Below, piece after piece: positions 45,054 through 55,165 of a stretch of DNA of 64,000 nucleotides (position 1 is its first letter; every line of letters begins with the position of its first letter). The stretch is from Berryella wangjianweii (lineage in GTDB: Bacteria > Actinomycetota > Coriobacteriia > Coriobacteriales > Eggerthellaceae). Made by a program: the position numbers and the translations under genes. The notes under the pieces are model-generated. The model saw only the letters and a list, made by a program, of their open reading frames with translations. It was not told the origin of the DNA and did not search any database. The stretch is taken from positions 620,001 to 684,000 of the forward strand of contig CP053716.1 in the NCBI GenBank assembly GCA_013201155.1, written 5' to 3'.

Positions 45054-45058
45054 CCGAA

Positions 45059-45093
45059 CCAAGGGCCGCTTCGCAAAGCCGAGCAGCCCTTGG
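45059..45093. terminator. hairpin between convergent genes
   Basis: CCAAGGGC and GCCCTTGG separated by 19 bases. No T-tract, so bidirectional termination is only possible. Confidence 0.4.
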
Positions 45094-45122
45094 ACGACAT
45101 CGAACTAAAACGAATCAGCCAA

Positions 45123-46700
45123 CTAGGCCGGCTCGTGCGCCGCGAGCGCCTCTCCGGTAAGACGACCCATGGTAAGCGCGGTCGAGTTGGAGCAATGGCG
45201 CACAAAGCTACGGTTGTACAGGAACCGATGCGTGAGCTCTCCAATTGCGTACAGATGAGGAATGACGTCTCCGCTCTCCGCAATCACCCGACAAGAAGCA
45301 TCGGTTTTGACGCCACCCATAGTGGCAACGTACGAAGGAACGTACGGCACCAGATAGAAAGGCCCGTCAGCATACGGAGCCAGCTTGTCCGCCGCCTTCC
45401 CGAACGACTCGTCGACTCCCGCGATAGCTGCCTGCTGATATGTCTCGAACGTCGAAGGCAGCGCGAAGGCCCTGGAGACTTCGGCCAATTCGGCTATCGA
45501 CTCCCCCTTCATCACGTCCCCCGTCGCCAAGCCCTTTTCAATAATGGTGACGACATCGGCATTCGAGCTGTCGAACAGCACATAATACGGCCCTGAGTTG
45601 CCATCGGCCAGGGCGGTGGCCAAGCTGGTTACGGGATCGGCTTCGTTCACGAAGCGCATGCCCGCAGCGTTCACCAGCAACTTATCCGATGTTGAGGCAT
45701 CCTTCATTCCGAAGTCGCGGAGCTTGCCGAAAGCGGCATCGACCTCGGTGAGAGCCCGAGACGGCATGATGACGTTCGGAATCACCCAGCAGTCGTCGTA
45801 CAGGGCGGCGCCGAGAGCCGAGGCCAGGGTCATGCCGTCACCTGTGTTCATGGCATTACCCAGGTACTGAAAACCCATCTGGTTAATAACGGGAACCAAG
45901 CGATCGCAGTGCTCCTGGCTTCCGCCAAAGCCCCCAGTGGCCAGCACCACGGCTTTAGCGCGCAGCTCCTGCTGACCTTCCGGGTCGGCTGTCCTCACGC
46001 CAGCCACCGCGCCTCCCTCAGAAATCAGGTCCACAGCCTCAGTAGACAGCCTTACCTGCACATCCAGACGATCAAGCTCGGCCGCGAACGCGTCCGCAAG
46101 CCGAACCCCCGCCTCGGTGGAAGAGTCGGGGGTCATGGCGGGCTTTACCGTATCAGTCCCCACCTGCTCTTTAGTGAACGACTTCTCAAAGCCGATGCCC
46201 ATCTGCTCGACCCACGCTACTGTTGCGCAGCTTTCCTGCATCAGATGTCGCGTGCGGTCGTAATCGGGATACGGAACCTCCACCCGGCCGATCTCGGTAA
46301 GCGCACGGTAGCGATCGATGAATGCATCCATGGTGTCAGACGTGGCGGGCGCTTCGGGCTCGAAGCGCCAGTAAGCCTTGTTCTCAGGAACCTGAGCGAT
46401 GGATACGTTTCCTTTCGACGTGAGGAAGCTTGACATAAGAAACGGGGCCTTATCGATAAGCATCACCTTGGCCCCGCGTTGAGCCGCCGCAGCCGCACAG
46501 GACACACCCGCCAAACCCGAACCAACCACGATGACGTCAGCCTCGGTGCCCGCATGGGGTTCAGATGAATCCACACGACCCGCCTTCGCTCCCCTCTGCG
46601 GGCTGCAACCCGCCAGAACCATCGAGCCACCCAAGGCCAAGGAGCCCCCCAGCGCCATAGCGCCAGCGACGAATCGCCTTCTGCTAAACACATCCTCCAT
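45123..46700 (-). CDS. Tat-exported lipoprotein FAD-dependent reductase (fumarate/urocanate reductase-like)
   Basis: 525 residues from the ATG at 46700 (AGGAGG site eight bases upstream). Tat motif FSRRRFVAG followed by a hydrophobic run and lipobox LAGC (Cys about 31), so it should be exported folded and lipid-anchored outside the membrane. The FAD fold has VIVVGSGLAGVSCAAAAAQR and LATGGFGGS; the C-terminus HLYAIGELTHRFLYNRSFVR is the usual substrate/FAD-binding end. No haem or flavin-attachment domain is visible, so electrons must come from a partner not in this window. The substrate is unknown; these enzymes reduce diverse acceptors. The adjacent LuxR-type gene may control it. Confidence 0.88.
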   Translation of the reverse strand: MEDVFSRRRFVAGAMALGGSLALGGSMVLAGCSPQRGAKAGRVDSSEPHAGTEADVIVVGSGLAGVSCAAAAAQRGAKVMLIDKAPFLMSSFLTSKGNVSIAQVPENKAYWRFEPEAPATSDTMDAFIDRYRALTEIGRVEVPYPDYDRTRHLMQESCATVAWVEQMGIGFEKSFTKEQVGTDTVKPAMTPDSSTEAGVRLADAFAAELDRLDVQVRLSTEAVDLISEGGAVAGVRTADPEGQQELRAKAVVLATGGFGGSQEHCDRLVPVINQMGFQYLGNAMNTGDGMTLASALGAALYDDCWVIPNVIMPSRALTEVDAAFGKLRDFGMKDASTSDKLLVNAAGMRFVNEADPVTSLATALADGNSGPYYVLFDSSNADVVTIIEKGLATGDVMKGESIAELAEVSRAFALPSTFETYQQAAIAGVDESFGKAADKLAPYADGPFYLVPYVPSYVATMGGVKTDASCRVIAESGDVIPHLYAIGELTHRFLYNRSFVRHCSNSTALTMGRLTGEALAAHEPA

Positions 46701-47524
46701 TGCGAAACCTCCTATCGAACAGATGCCTACGAGCGGTCTTGCGCGAGCCGCTCCCGTACGTCCGACCATACAAAGCCCTTGCAGACAGGTATCACACGAA
46801 AAGGCTGAACAGCGCGTCGCACAAAACGATTGACAGCCGTCTGAACTGGAGGATGCTTGTCGATTGAATGAGAATATCGAGAATCGCGCTGACTATTCGA
46901 CATACCTGCGGAAGCTGAGGGCGGGGGGCCCTCTGAAATCTCGGTTGCTTTGCCCGCGGAAGCCTAACTACGGAAGATAGGTGACCAAAAAACTTAGAGC
47001 AAAACAGCGCCAAGACGCAGCTCCCATTTCCCTCGCAAAATGCAGTCGCAATCCCATCCCAACGCAAACTCAGCGACAACCCCAACCACAACTCCCACCA
47101 CCGAACTTATGGCGTTTTGAGGAGGGCGCCGACCTGTCATCGACACAGCACCTACCGGGCCCCATACTAGCCAGCAGCTTCACACGAAATTCTTTCTTCG
47201 TTTGTCGGCGCGGGCCAACGCCCGCACGCCATTCGGGCAGCGCCCGATGAGCGCAGCCCCTGCCCGCGGTGGATCGCCGCGGCTTCGAGGCATCGCCTCG
47301 ATCGACCGCAGACGGCATCGCCGCGTCCGAAGGCCCCGTGCCTTCGCACCCACACCAACAAGAAAGCGGCTCGCGTCAAGCGCAAGGCACCCCGCATGAG
47401 GCGGGTGCGACCGCGTTCACGCGCGGTTACCCACGGCAGCGCTCAGCCGCAGCATGAACGGCCCTCCGCCGGAGGCGCCCGTACGTGCGCGTGCACGGCG
47501 TCGCACGACAAGCGAAGGAACAGC
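46701..47524. other. intergenic region between the flavoprotein and the helicase
   Basis: 824 bases without a recognisable gene on either strand. Several short frames exist but none has a credible start site or composition. A TTGACA occurs at about 46827 (plus) with a poor -10. From about 47260 the sequence becomes GC-rich and may be a long leader of the helicase message. No repeat or RNA gene identified. Confidence 0.5.
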
Positions 47525-49606
47525 ATGACCACCAGCACCAACGAAACCGCCGAGAACACCCTGGAAGCAAGCGCCGTCAAGGCCGCGACCGAAGAGGCAT
47601 CGCAGGCACAGGCCGCGAACGCCCAGGCCGACAAGGCAGACGCGCCCGAAGCCGCCGTCGCGCCCAAGACCGAAGCCGCGAACAGCGGCGCGATCGAAGA
47701 CGCCTGCACGACCACCACGACCGCCCGCAGCGACTCCGCACGCGCAACCGAGCAGGCGGCAACCCCCCGGCCCGCAAGCGAGCCCATCGCCCCTGCCGCC
47801 GCGCCCGCCATCGCCACGGCGGACGGCATTCGCTTCTCCGACCTGGGGCTGTCCGAGAACGTCCTGAAGGCCGTGAAGTCCCTGGGCTACGAAACCCCCA
47901 CCCCCGTTCAGGCCCAGGCCATCCCGCTGGTGCTGAAGGGCTCCGACCTCTGCGCCGCCGCCGCCACCGGCACCGGCAAGACGGCCGCCTTCCTGCTGCC
48001 CACCATGAGCCGCCTGCCTCGCGCCCGCAAGGGAGGCGGCCCGCGCATGCTGGTAGTCACCCCCACCCGCGAGCTGGCTCAGCAGATCGGCGACGTGTGC
48101 TTCGCCATCAGCCGCAGCACCCGCCACTTCCAGTGCACCGTGTACGGCGGCACGAAGTACGGCCCGCAGATCACCAAGCTCAAGCGCGGCGTGGACATCC
48201 TGATCGCCACCCCCGGGCGCCTGAACGACCTGCGCGAGCGCGGCGTGGTGAACCTGCGCGACATCGACGTTCTGGTGATCGACGAAGCCGACCGCATGCT
48301 TGACATGGGCTTCTGGCCCTCGATGGAGTCGATCATCGCCGAAACGCCCACCACCCGCCAGACCCTGCTGTTCTCGGCCACCCTCGACCGCAAGGTCATG
48401 CGCAGCGTGGCCCCCATCCTGCGCAACCCCGCCACCGTGGAGGTGGCCCGCAGCGGCGAGACCGCCCGCACGGTTGACCAGTACGTCATGCCCATCGAGC
48501 ACCGCAAGAAGCAGGAGCTACTGCAGGCCGTGCTGCAGGAGAAGGGCTTCGACCGCGTGATCGTGTTCACGCGCACCAAGAACCGCGCCGAGGACTGCTG
48601 CGAGCAGCTGCGCGCCGCCGGATTCTCGGCCGAGTCGATCCACTCCGACAAAACGCAGCACAAGCGCAAGCGCGCCCTTGAGGGCTTCGCTAAAGGCAGA
48701 ACGAACGTGCTGGTGGCCACCGACGTGCTTGCCCGCGGCATCGACGTGCCCAGCGTCAGCTACGTGGTGAACTACGACCTGCCCGACATGGCCGAGGACT
48801 ACGTGCATCGCATCGGGCGCACCGGACGCGCGGGCGAGGTGGGCTACGCCATCTCGTTCGTCAGTCGTGAGAGCCGCACCGGCCTGAAGGACATTGAGCG
48901 CCTGATCGAGCGCGAGCTGCCCACCATGCCGCTGGAAACCTACCAGCTTGACGAAAGCGTGCTTGCCGCCAAGCAGAAGAAGGCCAAGAAGAAGCCCTCT
49001 CGCGCCCGCGACGTGGAGCGCGCCCAGGCCCACAAGCGCGGGCGCGCGGGCGACGGTCCCCGCGAGTTCCGTGGAATCGCCCGCGGCCAGGGCAAGCCCT
49101 ACCGCTCCGCAGGCGACGGCGCCTCGCCCGCCGCGGGCCGCAGTGCGGCTGCCGGACGCAAGCCGGGTGACGGCGGACGCTACGGACGTGACGAGCGCGA
49201 TTCGCGCGACACCCGTGGTCGTCGCGGCGCCGCGCGCAGCGACCGCTTCGGCAGCGGGCGCGACAACCGCTTCGAGCGCTCCGACCGCTTCGATCGTCCC
49301 GCACGCAGCGACCGCGACGGCCGCGACGCGCGAGGCGGGCGCCCCGAAGGCCGCGAGGCCGCCGGCTCCCGCAAGCTCGGCCGCTTCGAGCGCAAGCCCG
49401 GCACCGGCACGGGATGGAAGGGCGAGCGCGGACAGGCCGACGCCTACGGCTTCGTGAAGCCCGCGCGCAAGGGCGGCAAGCCCAGCGCTGGCGGGAAGAA
49501 CCATCGCAAGGAATCGGGCCCTCGCGCCACCGAGGGCGCCCGCAAGGCCCCGGTGGACGGCGGGTTCTACGACCGCTTCGCCAAGAAGCCGAAGGCGCGC
49601 GACTAG
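47525..49606 (+). CDS. DEAD-box RNA helicase
   Basis: 693 residues from the ATG at 47525 (GAAGGAA site). Residues 1-100 are a low-complexity Ala/Thr/Glu-rich extension. The core has the Q motif (FSDLGLSENVLKAVKSLGYE), motif I ATGTGKT (147-153), PTRELAQQ, TPGR, VIDEADRMLD, SAT, and the C-domain ATDVLARGIDVPSV and HRIGRTGRAG. From about residue 480 a long basic Arg/Gly/Asp-rich tail follows, typical of RNA-binding cold-shock or ribosome-assembly helicases. A strong terminator ends it. Confidence 0.94.
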   Translation: MTTSTNETAENTLEASAVKAATEEASQAQAANAQADKADAPEAAVAPKTEAANSGAIEDACTTTTTARSDSARATEQAATPRPASEPIAPAAAPAIATADGIRFSDLGLSENVLKAVKSLGYETPTPVQAQAIPLVLKGSDLCAAAATGTGKTAAFLLPTMSRLPRARKGGGPRMLVVTPTRELAQQIGDVCFAISRSTRHFQCTVYGGTKYGPQITKLKRGVDILIATPGRLNDLRERGVVNLRDIDVLVIDEADRMLDMGFWPSMESIIAETPTTRQTLLFSATLDRKVMRSVAPILRNPATVEVARSGETARTVDQYVMPIEHRKKQELLQAVLQEKGFDRVIVFTRTKNRAEDCCEQLRAAGFSAESIHSDKTQHKRKRALEGFAKGRTNVLVATDVLARGIDVPSVSYVVNYDLPDMAEDYVHRIGRTGRAGEVGYAISFVSRESRTGLKDIERLIERELPTMPLETYQLDESVLAAKQKKAKKKPSRARDVERAQAHKRGRAGDGPREFRGIARGQGKPYRSAGDGASPAAGRSAAAGRKPGDGGRYGRDERDSRDTRGRRGAARSDRFGSGRDNRFERSDRFDRPARSDRDGRDARGGRPEGREAAGSRKLGRFERKPGTGTGWKGERGQADAYGFVKPARKGGKPSAGGKNHRKESGPRATEGARKAPVDGGFYDRFAKKPKARD

Positions 49607-49626
49607 CAGCCTGCGCTCATGCGAGA

Positions 49627-49666
49627 AACGACCCCTGCCGCATCACGCAGCAGGGGTCGTTCTTTT
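49627..49666 (+). terminator. terminator after the DEAD-box helicase
   Basis: AACGACCCCTGC, eleven-base loop, GCAGGGGTCGTT, then CTTTT. Confidence 0.85.
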
Positions 49667-49815
49667 CCGCAAGCGAAGGGATCGCGAGGCGAGGCCGACG
49701 GAAGCCTCGGGCGCCCGTCATCCTCCCTGCAGTCGCCGGCGGCAAGCGCGGCGCTGCGCCCGATCGGCCCCACCTCGCGCGGCGCGCGCCTCATGCCGTT
49801 CTTCTCAGCGAATCC

Positions 49816-51465
49816 TTACCGATGCCGCCAGATGTCGTACACCACCCACACCGACAACGCCATGGCGCCCGCGTAGCCGAAGAACGACAGCAACGGCATG
49901 CCGAAGGCCCTCGGATCGCCGCCGTACGGCGCGAACAAGCTCGACCCGATGAACAGGCCGGCGATGATGATCGCCATCGACAGTCGGTTCATGATCCGGC
50001 CCAACGAGGCCATGGGCGCCTCGGACCCCAGCATCTCCATGTTCAGCTTCAGCTGGCCGCGCGTCAGCATCCGCAGCGTCTCACCCGACAGCTGAGAGGC
50101 GTCCACCAGGCCCTCCCCCGCCTGCCTCATCGCAAGGCCCGCGCTCTCCAGCTCCTCCAGCACCGATCGCTTCTTCTCCACCCGAAGCAAGTGCTGGTTG
50201 ATGATGTTCACGATGTTGTCGTTGGGAATGTAGCTGGCAACCGTGCCCTCAATGGTGACGAACCCGCGCGACACGTTGGTGATCGCCGAAGGCAGGGTGA
50301 CGCGACTCATGCGCGTCAACGCCAGGATGTCGCTGAGCATGAGGCCGATATCCAGGTCGCCCATGTCGCACGACCCGTAATCGCCCAGCAGCAGATCGAG
50401 GTCGGCCAGGAAGCGCGCATGATCGACCTTCGCGTTGTCCTTCGCCACCGCGAAGGACAGCAGAGCCTCCTTCAGCTTGGCCGTGTTGCCCATGCCCACG
50501 CCCTTGATGATCCGCGCGAAGCCGGCGCACTGCGAGGGAGTCATGCGACCCATGATGCCCAGGTCGATGTACACCACCTTGCCCTCGCGGATGATGATGT
50601 TGCCCGGATGCGGGTCGGCATGGAAGAACCCGTGCTCAAGCACCTGCGTGGCGTAGTTGTCGAGGATCTTGCGGCCGATCTCGGCCAGGTCGTAGCCTGC
50701 CTCGCGCAGGCGGTCGGCATCGCGGATGGGAATGCCCTCCACGTACTCCATCACCAGCACGTACTCGCCTGACAGCTCAGGATGCACCTGCGGGCAGTCG
50801 ATGTAGGCCACATCCTGATTCAGCTGACGGAACTGGATCAGATTGCGCGCCTCGCGCTCGAAGTCGGTCTCCTCCAGGAAGGTGTCCCACATCTCCTCCA
50901 CCACGTCCTGGAAATCGAGCATCTGCTCGTCCTTCATCAGCAGCGTGGCCTTCCTGGCCAGCATGCGCATGATGTCGATGTCCTGCGCCATCGTCTCCTT
51001 CACACCCGGGCGCTGCACCTTCACGGCCACGGTTTGGCCGGACTGCAGCTGGGCGCGGTGCACCTGGGCAAGCGAGGCCGAGCCCAAGGGCTTGGGGTCG
51101 ATCGACGCGAACACCTCGTCGTAGCGCTCTCCGTAAAACAGCCTCAGCTGGCTTTGGATCTGATCGAAGGGAAGCGGGTCGCAGTCGGCCTGCAGCTTGG
51201 TCAGCTCGTCGCAGTACACCTTGGGCAGGATCTCGGAGCGCATCGACAGCGTCTGGCCGATCTTCACGAAGCTGGGGCCCAGCTGTTCAAGGGCGCGGCG
51301 GAACTCCACCGGAGTGAAGCCCCGCAGCGCGTTGTGCTTCAGCACGATGCCCGAGATCTCGCGCATGCGGCTTGCCCGCGAACGCGAGTTGAACTGGAAC
51401 CGCCCCTCGCCGGACACATCGCGTCCGGACGAGAACAGGTGGCGCAGGATCTGGTTGGCTACCAT
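49816..51465 (-). CDS. ABC1/UbiB family atypical kinase
   Basis: 549 residues. Family marks: the KxGQ motif (FVKIGQTLSMRSEILP, about 66-81), the Ala/Gly-rich loop GSASLAQVHRA in place of a normal P-loop, AVKVQRPG, HADPHPGN and YIDLG. Two C-terminal membrane helices (about 495-545) anchor it. UbiB/Coq8-like proteins are ATPases tied to isoprenoid-quinone biosynthesis. It lies four bases after a phasin-like gene. Its precise client here is not known. Confidence 0.92.
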   Translation of the reverse strand: MVANQILRHLFSSGRDVSGEGRFQFNSRSRASRMREISGIVLKHNALRGFTPVEFRRALEQLGPSFVKIGQTLSMRSEILPKVYCDELTKLQADCDPLPFDQIQSQLRLFYGERYDEVFASIDPKPLGSASLAQVHRAQLQSGQTVAVKVQRPGVKETMAQDIDIMRMLARKATLLMKDEQMLDFQDVVEEMWDTFLEETDFEREARNLIQFRQLNQDVAYIDCPQVHPELSGEYVLVMEYVEGIPIRDADRLREAGYDLAEIGRKILDNYATQVLEHGFFHADPHPGNIIIREGKVVYIDLGIMGRMTPSQCAGFARIIKGVGMGNTAKLKEALLSFAVAKDNAKVDHARFLADLDLLLGDYGSCDMGDLDIGLMLSDILALTRMSRVTLPSAITNVSRGFVTIEGTVASYIPNDNIVNIINQHLLRVEKKRSVLEELESAGLAMRQAGEGLVDASQLSGETLRMLTRGQLKLNMEMLGSEAPMASLGRIMNRLSMAIIIAGLFIGSSLFAPYGGDPRAFGMPLLSFFGYAGAMALSVWVVYDIWRHR

Positions 51466-51469
51466 GCGG

Positions 51470-51940
51470 CTACGACTGAGCGCCCTCGCCGTCGGCGTTC
51501 ACGGCCTCGGCAACGGCATCCACGGCCTCGTCAGCAGCCTCGGCGGCGGCGTCAACGGCCTCGGCGGCAGCTTCGGCCACCGGCTCGATCACGTCCTCCA
51601 CCTCAGCCTCCACCTCCACGGCCTGAGCATTCTGCTTCTCAGCGATGGCGGCCACCTTCTCGGCGAAGGCCGCGCGCTGCTCGGGGCTCATAGCCTTCAT
51701 GGCCACCTCCACCGCGGTCTCGCGCGCCGTGGTCGATGCGTCAACCACCTTGCGCTGCAGCTCGGAATTCAGCTCCTTGCTCTGCTCGAAGGTTGACTCG
51801 CCCTGCTTCACCAGGGTCTCGGCGATCTCCTTGCTCTTCTCGGCACCCAGCGAGATGGCGCCGATGCCGGCAAGAAACACGTTTTTCAGGCCATCGGTGA
51901 TCGCGTCGATGCCGGGGGTCTGGGTCTTGTTCTCGGACAT
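51470..51940 (-). CDS. phasin-like coiled-coil protein
   Basis: 156 residues from the ATG at 51940 (AAGGAGGA site). The N-terminal helix GLKNVFLAGIGAISLGAEKS matches the phasin / PHA granule-associated family; the rest is helical and Glu/Lys-rich, ending in an acidic Ala/Glu/Asp repeat region (about 110-156). It is paired with the UbiB-like kinase. No PHA synthase is in the window, so a granule role is not established; it may be a membrane-associated scaffold. Confidence 0.75.
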   Translation of the reverse strand: MSENKTQTPGIDAITDGLKNVFLAGIGAISLGAEKSKEIAETLVKQGESTFEQSKELNSELQRKVVDASTTARETAVEVAMKAMSPEQRAAFAEKVAAIAEKQNAQAVEVEAEVEDVIEPVAEAAAEAVDAAAEAADEAVDAVAEAVNADGEGAQS

Positions 51941-52343
51941 ATGAATCCTCCTTAATGCCATTGGCGCGTCTCCCCTCCCTGGGCGACGCGCTTGCGCCTG
52001 GGCGCATACCCGTCTCTCAACGATACTACCGATTCCACCTGACCGCGTCTGCGATGAGCGGTTGCCGCCAAAACGATAGGCAGGCTGCATACCGGCCTGC
52101 GATGCGAAACCTGCCCCAAGACCGCCTCGCGCCCTGAAAGCGCCGCGTGCGCGACCGCGCAGCGCTGAAAGCCGCGCCCAAGCCGCTGAAGGTCGATTGC
52201 ACGCAGGATGCCGATTCTCCCAGCCGCGCGAAAACCAAGGGCCTACACTGACAGCGAGACGGTTCCGCCCTGACTGCCGGCAGCCGCGCCCGCCTCAGGG
52301 AGCGCACGGCAGCACGGGAGAAATGCCCAGAAGGAGGAGCGAC
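51941..52343. other. divergent intergenic region, phasin / fhs
   Basis: 403 bases between divergent genes. GC-rich with short inverted repeats (GCGCCTGGGCGC near 51986). No clear -35/-10 pair on either strand; a TACACT lies about 100 bases before fhs. No ZTP or tetrahydrofolate riboswitch pattern could be recognised. Confidence 0.45.
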
Positions 52344-54020
52344 GTGACGAAGTCCGACATCGAAATCGCCCAGGAGGCGCAAACCCTCCCCATCGCCGAG
52401 GTGGCGAAGCGCGCGGGCGTTCCCGACGCGTACCTTGAGCAGTACGGCACGCGCAAGGCCAAGGTTGACTACAACCTGCTGCGCGACCATGCCCACAAGC
52501 CGGGCAAGCTGGTGCTGGTAACCGCGATCAATCCCACGCCCGCGGGCGAAGGCAAAACCACCACCACCGTGGGCCTGGGCGATGCCCTGGCGCGCGCCGG
52601 CAAGAAGACCGTGATCGCGCTGCGCGAGCCCTCGCTGGGTCCGGTATTCGGCATCAAGGGCGGCGCTGCAGGCGGCGGATATGCGCAGGTGGTTCCCATG
52701 GAGGACATCAACCTGCACTTCACGGGCGACTTCCATGCCATCAGCGCGGCCAACAACCTGCTGGCCGCCCTGATCGACAACCACATCCATCAGGGAAACG
52801 CGCTGGGCTTCGACGTGCGCAAGGTCAGCTGGAAGCGCGTCGTGGACATGAACGACCGCGCGCTGCGCGACATCGTGGTTGGCCTGGGCGGCAAGGTGAA
52901 CGGCTTCCCGCGCCAAGACGGCTTCGACATCACCGTGGCCAGCGAGGTGATGGCCGTGTTCTGCCTGGCCACCGACATCAACGACCTGAAGGAGCGCCTG
53001 GCGCGCATGGTGGTGGGCTACACCGCCGCGGACGAGCCGATCACCGCAGGCCAGCTGAAGGCCGAAGGTGCCATGTGCGCCCTGCTGAAGGACGCCCTCA
53101 AGCCCAACCTGGTGCAAACCCTGGAAGGCACCCCCGCCTTCGTGCACGGGGGCCCCTTCGCCAACATCGCCCACGGCTGCAACTCGATCATGGCCACGCG
53201 CATGGCGCTGGCCCTGGGCGACTACGCGGTCACCGAGGCGGGCTTCGGCGCCGACCTGGGCGCCGAGAAGTTCCTGGACATCAAGTGCCGCCTGACCGGG
53301 GTGCGCCCCCACGCCGTGGTGGTGGTGGCCACCGTGCGGGCGCTGAAGATGCACGGCGGCGCCGACAAGGCCAGCTTGGGTCAGGAGGACCTGGCAGCCC
53401 TGGAGGCGGGCCTGCCCAACCTGCTGCAGCACGTGGAGAACGTCACCGGCGTGTTCGGCCTTCCCTGCGTGGTGGCGATCAACCGCTTCCCCACCGACAC
53501 CGACGCCGAGGTGGCCCTGATCGCCGAACGCTGTCGCGAGCTGGGTGTGAACGTGGCCCTGTCGAACGTATGGGCCGAGGGCGGCGCGGGCGGGGCCGCG
53601 CTGGCCGCCGAGGTCATTCGCCTGTGCGAGGGCGAGGATGCACCCGAGCTGAGCTTCAGCTACGAGCTTGACCAGCCGCTGCGCCAGAAGATCGAGGCCG
53701 TGGCGAAGCGCATCTACCGCGCCGACGGCGTGACCTTCGAGGCGCGCGCCGCCAAGGAGCTGGACAAGCTGGAGCAGCTGGGCTTCGGGCACCTTCCCAT
53801 ATGCATGGCCAAGACTCCGGCCAGCTTCACCGACGACGCATCACGCGTGGGAGCCCCGCGCGGGTTCAGCGTGACCGTACGCGACGTGCGCGTCAGCGCG
53901 GGCGCAGGCTTCGTGGTAGTGCTGACCGGCAGCATCATGACCATGCCCGGCCTGGGAAAGAGCCCGGCTGCCGAGCGCATCGACGTGGACGAGACGGGCA
54001 GGATAAGCGGCCTGTTCTAG
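52344..54020 (+). CDS. fhs: formate--tetrahydrofolate ligase
   Basis: 558 residues from the GTG at 52344 (AAGGAGGA seven bases upstream). It makes 10-formyl-THF from formate, THF and ATP. The nucleotide loop [15 protein letters not shown] and the [20 protein letters not shown] signature are intact, as is the C-terminal ITGS-like [17 protein letters not shown]. First of a plus-strand set fhs-fchA-folD. Confidence 0.97.
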   Translation: MTKSDIEIAQEAQTLPIAEVAKRAGVPDAYLEQYGTRKAKVDYNLLRDHAHKPGKLVLVTAINPTPAGEGKTTTTVGLGDALARAGKKTVIALREPSLGPVFGIKGGAAGGGYAQVVPMEDINLHFTGDFHAISAANNLLAALIDNHIHQGNALGFDVRKVSWKRVVDMNDRALRDIVVGLGGKVNGFPRQDGFDITVASEVMAVFCLATDINDLKERLARMVVGYTAADEPITAGQLKAEGAMCALLKDALKPNLVQTLEGTPAFVHGGPFANIAHGCNSIMATRMALALGDYAVTEAGFGADLGAEKFLDIKCRLTGVRPHAVVVVATVRALKMHGGADKASLGQEDLAALEAGLPNLLQHVENVTGVFGLPCVVAINRFPTDTDAEVALIAERCRELGVNVALSNVWAEGGAGGAALAAEVIRLCEGEDAPELSFSYELDQPLRQKIEAVAKRIYRADGVTFEARAAKELDKLEQLGFGHLPICMAKTPASFTDDASRVGAPRGFSVTVRDVRVSAGAGFVVVLTGSIMTMPGLGKSPAAERIDVDETGRISGLF

Positions 54021-54526
54021 CGTTTGACCCGCCGATTCCCAAGCGAAGGGGGAAACCACGCACGCAACCCCCTTCGCCGTTCAGCCGAGCGGCCATGGCG
54101 CGACGAGCGCCGCATCCTACCGAAGCGTCGGGCAGGCGCATGCGGCGCTCGCCCGACGCTGAACGCGAATCGCGCCATGTGCCGCGCCATGGATCGAGCC
54201 GGCAACGCGACTGCACCATAAGTCACGCCACCACCCTGACCTGTGAGGACCGCCAAGCGCAGTCGCCTCACCCGTGCCTGCGCGGGCGGCCACCGTCGCT
54301 TCTCCCACCCGTTCGCCCGTCCGCCGATGCAGGGTGCGCGCAAGGGCCTCCTCGGGTAGGATGGCCTGCATGCGCCCATCGCGCACCAAGGACACCAGGC
54401 GCACGGCACACCGAACACGGGGCACCCGCCCAACGTGGCGACACACCGCACGCCACCCAGTGTCGCCGCCTTGCGCTGGGCGCCTTGAGCGCACCGAACG
54501 AACCCGACCGCCTCAAAGGAGCCGCA
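54021..54526. other. gap between fhs and fchA
   Basis: 506 bases without a supportable gene. It opens with a 10-bp perfect stem (GCGAAGGGGG / CCCCCTTCGC, 54043-54077) that may terminate fhs despite lacking a T-tract. The rest is Arg/Pro-coding-like GC-rich sequence in all frames with no start site; fchA must have its own promoter here, but none is clear. Confidence 0.5.
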
Positions 54527-55153
54527 ATGAGCCTTACCGACCTGAGCCTGAGGGACTTCTCTGAGAAGCTGGCGTCCGCCGAACCCGTGCCCGGCGGCGG
54601 CGGAGCCGCGGCCTACGCAGGCGCCCTAGGCTGCGACCTGGGCAGCATGGTGGGCAACCTCACCGTGGGCAAGAAGCGCTACGCCGATGTCGAGGACGAG
54701 GTGCGCGCTCTGACCGATGAGTGCGCCCGCCTCTCCGCCGAGCTGACCGCTCTTGTCGACGGCGACGCCGAGGCCTTCGCCCCCCTGGCCCGCGCCTACT
54801 CGATTCCCAAGGACAGCCCTGAGCGCGGCGACGTGATGGAAGCGGCCCTGAACACCGCATGCGAGCCCCCGCTGCAGATCATGCGCACGGCGGCCCGCGG
54901 CATCGACGCTCACGCACGTCTGGCGCAGATCGGCTCGCGCCTCGTTGTGTCCGACGCAGGAGCCGGCGTGGCGCTGTGCCGCGCGGCCCTGCAGGCCGCC
55001 AGTCTCAGCGTGTTCATCAACACGAAGTCGATGACCGACCGCAGTCGCGCCGCGCAGATCGAGGCCGAGGCCGACGAGCTACTGGCAACCTACGTTTCCC
55101 GCGCAGACCAGACATTCGACGCCGTGGCGCAGACCGTGCGCCCCGCTCGGTAG
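54527..55153 (+). CDS. fchA: cyclodeaminase/cyclohydrolase family protein (FchA-like)
   Basis: 208 residues from the ATG at 54527 (AAAGGAG site). The Gly-rich PVPGGGGAAAYAGALGCDLG loop binds the folate polyglutamate, and GNLTVGKKRY and the acidic helices are typical of formimidoyl-THF cyclodeaminase / methenyl-THF cyclohydrolase. It interconverts formyl- or formimidoyl-THF and methenyl-THF. It is 12 bases before folD and shares its transcript. Confidence 0.9.
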   Translation: MSLTDLSLRDFSEKLASAEPVPGGGGAAAYAGALGCDLGSMVGNLTVGKKRYADVEDEVRALTDECARLSAELTALVDGDAEAFAPLARAYSIPKDSPERGDVMEAALNTACEPPLQIMRTAARGIDAHARLAQIGSRLVVSDAGAGVALCRAALQAASLSVFINTKSMTDRSRAAQIEAEADELLATYVSRADQTFDAVAQTVRPAR

Positions 55154-55165
55154 AAAGGCATTCGC

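Noticed and set aside
45059..45093. A third copy of the phage-region repeat near the luxR end
   Set aside because: The sequence is an unrelated inverted repeat between convergent genes.
46792..47250. Small frames in the 46.8-47.25 kb gap
   Set aside because: Composition is unlike real genes, no ribosome-binding sites, no motif.
51941..52343. A ZTP or tetrahydrofolate riboswitch before fhs
   Set aside because: GCCTGGGC-like strings occur, but the surrounding conserved blocks and pairing could not be found.
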